Source: Bondarzewia mesenterica
Taxonomy: Eukaryota > Basidiomycota > Agaricomycetes > Russulales > Bondarzewiaceae
Length of the DNA stretch: 10,537 nucleotides
Reading direction: 5' to 3'
Assembly (NCBI GenBank): GCA_004802705.1
Contig: SGPL01000845.1
Span: 1 to 10,537 of the forward strand
How positions within the stretch are numbered: position 1 is the first letter of the stretch; every line of letters starts with the position of its first letter. The position numbers were made by a program, and so were the translations under genes. The notes under the pieces were generated by a model that saw nothing but the letters and a program-made list of their open reading frames with translations, was not told the origin of the DNA and ran no database searches. Shown one piece after another: positions 8,657 through 10,537 of the stretch.

Positions 8657-10537
8657 TCACTCCTCGTCCTCCAACACCCTCCGAATCCGCAACGGCATCT
8701 GGTTGCCCGAACCCGGAGCCGACTTGACGAACGGGCGCGTCACGACGCTGCAAAGGGAGCAGAGCGTTTGAATTTCATCACAATAAAAAAAAGAATAATA
8801 ATAAAAAGAGATCCGCAGAAAGGCCCTCCCCCCACGAAATGAACATGAAAGACGCAACACTCACTTGACCCGCTTCTCAATCACGACGTCCTCGTCCATC
8901 GTAAACTCGATGTCGCGCAGGAGAACGTACAAGAAAATCTTGATCCTGTCGATCACCGCACGCGCGACGCACCCCCAAGCAAACGGAAAACAAAAATGTC
9001 GCGGGTGAGAAAACAATGTCGCAGGTGAGAAAACAAGTGTCGGTCGAGAAAGACGAAACGTACTCGGTGAGCGCGAACCGATACCCGATGCACGCCCGAT
9101 TCCCATCGACCGGCGTGCCGTTCAAAAACGTGAGCGTGTGCGCGTACAGACCCTGCACCGCGCTCGCCGTCGCCGGCGGGTCCAGCCACCGATCTGGCCT
9201 GCCGCACCCCGCCCACCCACGAAGCAAATCAAACCGAAAAGGAAGATAATCAGCGAGCCATCCCCCCCAAAAAAAATCGGACGAGGGGCAAAAAAACGCA
9301 CCGAAACTCCTTCGCGTCCTCCCCCCATATCTCCGGACACCGATTGACAGCTTGGATCGGGATCGTGATGATGTCCCCCCTCCGCAACCGCACGCCCCTC
9401 TCCACCGTCCACGCCGTCCCGCCCCCGCCCTCGCCCTTCCAAAACGGCACCCACGCTCTCCACGACAACCACGACCGACCCTCCGCCCTCACCCGCACCC
9501 CCCGCGACACAGGCACGACGACCTCCGCCTGCTTACCCACATACGTCCTCATCGTGCTCCCCACAGGCGCATGCAACCTCAACGCCTCCTTCACCGCCCT
9601 ATCCAACACCGACTCCCTCTCGATCGCCGCCATCAATTCCGCACCCTCCGCACGCCCCAACGCCCGCAACGCCCGCCGCACCCGCCGCTGCTCCCCCGGC
9701 GCCCGCGCAAGCGCATACAACGTCCACGTCAACGCCGACGCCGTCGTCTCGTGGCCCGCAGCCAAAAACGTCGAGATCTGCGAGAGCACCTCCGGCAACG
9801 ACAGCTGCTGACTCGGCGTGCTCGACACGTTTGAGCGGACTATTCGCGACAGGATCAGCTTGCACGTCAACAAGGAGGGGGAACACGCGCACTCAGCACG
9901 CTCAGGATGTCCCGCCCGAGAACCGTCCGATCGCCCTCGATTCGTTCCGCCTCATTTCCTCTGTCGTTGCCATCATGACTGTCCGTCGATGCGGAAGACA
10001 GAGAAGCGAGCTCAGCCTCGACGAGCGCGCGGCGCTCCTGCACGAGCTGCATCCCGATCCTGCGCATCGTCGCGTGCGCGTCCCGCATCGTCTGATTGTT
10101 CCGGCGCTATCGCAGAAGCTCGGAAATGAGACTCCTGCAAAAAGAAACGGATGAAAGAGACAGGAGAAAATGGCGACTCACGAAGCGCCGAAGGAGCGGG
10201 AACCACACTTGGAGGATGGTCATCACGCGAAACTTGCGCGCGGTGGAGAAGATGATCCCAAACGCGGAAGCGAGCTCGTTCGTCGTGTCCGTCAGCGCGT
10301 CAAAGCGGTAACCGAAACCTATAACGTGTGCCAACCAAGTGAGCAGCCGAAAGCTATGGGGGAGCGAAGCGAAACCGACGCACCAGCCTCGCCGATCACG
10401 TCCAGCGTCGCCCGGCCCAACCACGACAACACATCCACCGTAGGCAACTCTCCGTCTCCCTTGGTCTTCTCCTCATATTTCTCCCCCTCGGAATTCTTGC
10501 CGTTCTTCCGCCGCCTTGATCTCGCCGTGCTCGTCTG
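8657..10537 (-). CDS. Cytochrome P450 monooxygenase, 5' partial
   Basis: The C-terminal 449 residues lie on the minus strand; the N-terminus, including any membrane anchor, lies beyond the right edge. Exons: 10537-10384, 10318-10182, 10106-9893, 9839-9302, 9198-9064, 8945-8865, 8747-8657. Numbered from the window edge, landmarks are: LDVIGEAGFGY before helix F, the I-helix oxygen-activation motif AGHETT (196-201), the K-helix ExxR (E253, R256), PIQAVNR and the FRPDRW block (347-352), and the heme loop GNRACIG (380-386) with ligand C384. The C-terminus VVTRPFVKSAPG...NQMPLRIRR is typical of basidiomycete P450s. It would act as an ER-bound, NADPH-reductase-dependent mono-oxygenase on a small lipophilic substrate, which is not predictable here. 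Oddities are a five-residue insertion in the heme loop and a Gly/Trp-rich insertion near 285-315. The last three introns are long (103, 118, 117 nt) and GC3 is very high. The acceptor at 10107 was chosen because an in-frame stop lies just before it. Confidence 0.93.
8782..8806. repeat. A-rich/AAT microsatellite in the last P450 intron
   Basis: An A-run followed by three AAT units and another A-run lies within the last intron of the P450 gene. On the transcribed strand it is a T-rich tract upstream of the TTTGCAG acceptor. It probably contributes to the length of this intron. Confidence 0.75.
8995..9034. repeat. 20-bp tandem duplication inside a P450 intron
   Basis: Two adjacent 20-base units, 8995-9014 and 9015-9034, differ at a single position (GCGGG against GCAGG). 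They lie within the intron 8946-9063, about 45 bases or more from its acceptor. On the transcribed strand each unit contains TTTTCTCACC, which resembles a pyrimidine tract next to a branch-site sequence. The copies look recent. Confidence 0.85.

Noticed and set aside
8139..8771. 210-codon plus-strand open frame, with an overlapping 187-codon frame at 8279-8842
   Set aside because: Low-complexity Pro/Arg/His/Thr content, no ATG at the frame start, two overlapping frames both open, and antisense to well-supported P450 exons. It is explained by the G-poor strand.
9352..9834. Long plus-strand frames rich in Arg, Pro and His
   Set aside because: They are antisense shadows of the GC-rich P450 exon containing AGHETT and the ExxR motif.
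10128..10138. Alternative acceptor after a T-rich tract for the second P450 intron in the window
   Set aside because: It leads into a frame that loses the family-like segment with MRDAHATMRRIG. The GATAG acceptor at 10107 keeps phase and follows an in-frame stop.

Overview
The window looks like nuclear DNA of a filamentous basidiomycete, probably an Agaricomycete. Genes are short-spaced and lie on both strands. They are interrupted by many small GT-AG introns (about 47-118 nt), and the recognisable products are typical fungal families. I see no ribosomal or tRNA genes, no transposon and no CRISPR array. The exon models below were built by hand from splice sites, reading phase and family motifs, and they are internally consistent in phase.

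Layout, left to right. 1-1049 is non-coding, with a TATA box at its right end. 1050-2772 (+) is an eight-exon seven-transmembrane receptor of the fungal cAMP-receptor-like/Git3-like type (421 aa). 2773-3355 is a convergent intergenic stretch. 3356-3910 (-) is a four-exon small secreted protein with an RlpA-like double-psi beta-barrel (122 aa). 3911-4895 is intergenic and carries that gene's TATA box. 4896-6054 (-) is a six-exon urease accessory GTPase, UreG (282 aa). 6055-6820 is a divergent intergenic stretch. 6821-7542 (+) is a tentative three-exon gene for a Ser/Pro/Arg-rich, probably disordered protein. 7543-8656 holds a CT/TG microsatellite, an isolated TATA box and no convincing gene. 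8657 to the right edge (-) is the C-terminal 449 residues of a cytochrome P450, with its 5' end outside the window.

The genes do not form an obvious pathway. UreG loads nickel into urease, the receptor is a plasma-membrane sensor, the barrel protein is secreted, and the P450 is a membrane mono-oxygenase. The order looks like ordinary fungal gene neighbourhood, and I found no convincing new multi-gene system. The points most worth checking are: a stop-free, frame-preserving intron at the third intracellular loop of the receptor; two apparent insertions in the P450, one in the heme-binding loop and one Gly/Trp-rich just upstream; unusually long introns with a tandem duplication at the P450 3' end; and the unassigned 6821 gene. 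The right third is visibly more GC-rich and more strand-asymmetric than the left.
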